Assembly: GCA_016872125.1 (NCBI GenBank)
Contig: VHBD01000079.1
Location: 1 to 7,022, forward strand
DNA from: Sphingomonadales bacterium
Lineage (GTDB): Bacteria; Bacteroidota; Bacteroidia; UBA7662
Reading direction: 5' to 3'
Length of the DNA stretch: 7,022 nt
Positions 6,670 through 7,022 of this stretch are shown one piece after another. A program made the translations under genes and the position numbers. Below the pieces are notes generated by a model, which did not search any database, was not told the origin of the DNA, and worked only from the letters and a program-made list of their open reading frames with translations. How positions within the stretch are numbered: position 1 is the stretch's first letter; each line of letters begins with the position of its first letter.

Positions 6670-7022
6670 TAGAGGGCGGCGATCATCGAAATTTCGACGT
6701 TGACACCGCGGGGCAGACCCAGGACGGCCACGGTCTCGCGGGCCGGCACAGATCCTTCGCCGAAATAGCTTCCGTACACCGCATTCATGGCCGCAAAGTG
6801 GTCCATGCTGGACAAGAAAATGGAGGCTTTCAGGACCTTGGCCAAGCTGCTCCCTCCTGCTTCCAGAATCGCGACGAGGTTGCGCATGACTTGATGGGTT
6901 TCTTCCTTGACATTCTCGCCCACCAACGAGCCGGTCTGAGGGTCCAAGGCGATTTGCCCTGAGATGTACAACAAATCCCCATGGCGAACCGCCTGGGAAT
7001 AGGGCCCGATGGGGGCAGGAGC
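6669..7022 (-). CDS. ridA: RidA/YjgF family 2-iminobutanoate/2-iminopropanoate deaminase (5' partial)
   Basis: RidA hydrolyses reactive enamine/imine intermediates released by PLP enzymes such as threonine dehydratase, giving 2-oxo acids and ammonia and protecting other PLP enzymes from 2-aminoacrylate. The frame is open from the stop at 6669 to the window edge, giving 117 visible residues. The visible part begins APAPIGPYSQAVRHGDLLYISGQ, which aligns with E. coli RidA from about its tenth residue, so only about 8-10 N-terminal residues are missing; the TTG at 6974 is internal. Key residues are present: the Tyr of GPYSQ (visible residue 8, equivalent to Y17), the Arg of VPARETV (visible 95, equivalent to substrate-binding R105) and the Glu of VEISMIAA (visible 110, equivalent to E120). 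Spacing between them fits the family to within one residue, and the C terminus ends at the expected point. It is convergent with the phosphoribosyltransferase gene, so it belongs to a different transcript. Confidence 0.93.
   Translation of the reverse strand, partial: APAPIGPYSQAVRHGDLLYISGQIALDPQTGSLVGENVKEETHQVMRNLVAILEAGGSSLAKVLKASIFLSSMDHFAAMNAVYGSYFGEGSVPARETVAVLGLPRGVNVEISMIAAL

Noticed and set aside
1..7022. CRISPR array, insertion sequence, tRNA or phage/defence system
   Set aside because: I saw no regularly spaced repeats, transposase or integrase motifs, terminal inverted repeats, tRNA-like cloverleaf or defence-type domains. The gene content is housekeeping or envelope-related.

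Overview
The window looks like ordinary chromosomal DNA from a member of the Bacteroidota. Three things point there: the protein families (a Bacteroidota-type deacetylase, a FemAB-like GNAT protein, and a DUF4369/DUF5106-like thioredoxin lipoprotein-type protein with a CGHC active site), the lack of Shine-Dalgarno sequences before the starts, and AT-rich boxes ending in TTTG just upstream of start codons, which resemble the Bacteroidota -7 element TAnnTTTG. Base composition is moderate to slightly GC-rich and looks even across the window. I see no mobile element, CRISPR array, tRNA or rRNA.

Layout from left to right. (1) A long plus-strand gene, cut by the left edge, encodes a polysaccharide-deacetylase-like domain fused to a FemAB/GNAT-like acyltransferase domain. 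It ends 8 bp from the end of the next, convergent gene, and a perfect 18-bp palindrome covers both stop codons. (2) A minus-strand pair follows: an exported thioredoxin-like protein (start at 4357) and, 57 bp downstream, a 211-residue protein of unknown function. (3) Divergent from the thioredoxin gene across 58 bp is ettA, an ABC-F translation factor gene, followed after 14 bp by a PyrR-like phosphoribosyltransferase gene, probably in the same transcript. (4) A minus-strand RidA-family gene converges on that pair and is cut by the right edge. A GC-rich inverted repeat lies between the two convergent ends.

The genes do not form one obvious pathway. The left gene suggests cell-envelope glycan modification, the thioredoxin protein suggests periplasmic redox or folding work, and ettA, the phosphoribosyltransferase and ridA are housekeeping or metabolic genes. 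I found no convincing undescribed multi-gene system. The most interesting points are the deacetylase-acyltransferase fusion, the perfect 9-bp dyad in the ettA/thioredoxin divergent promoter region, the repeated TTTG-near-ATG start context that could mean leaderless transcripts, and the unrecognised 211-residue protein. Coding density is high: no stretch over 300 bases lacks a gene.
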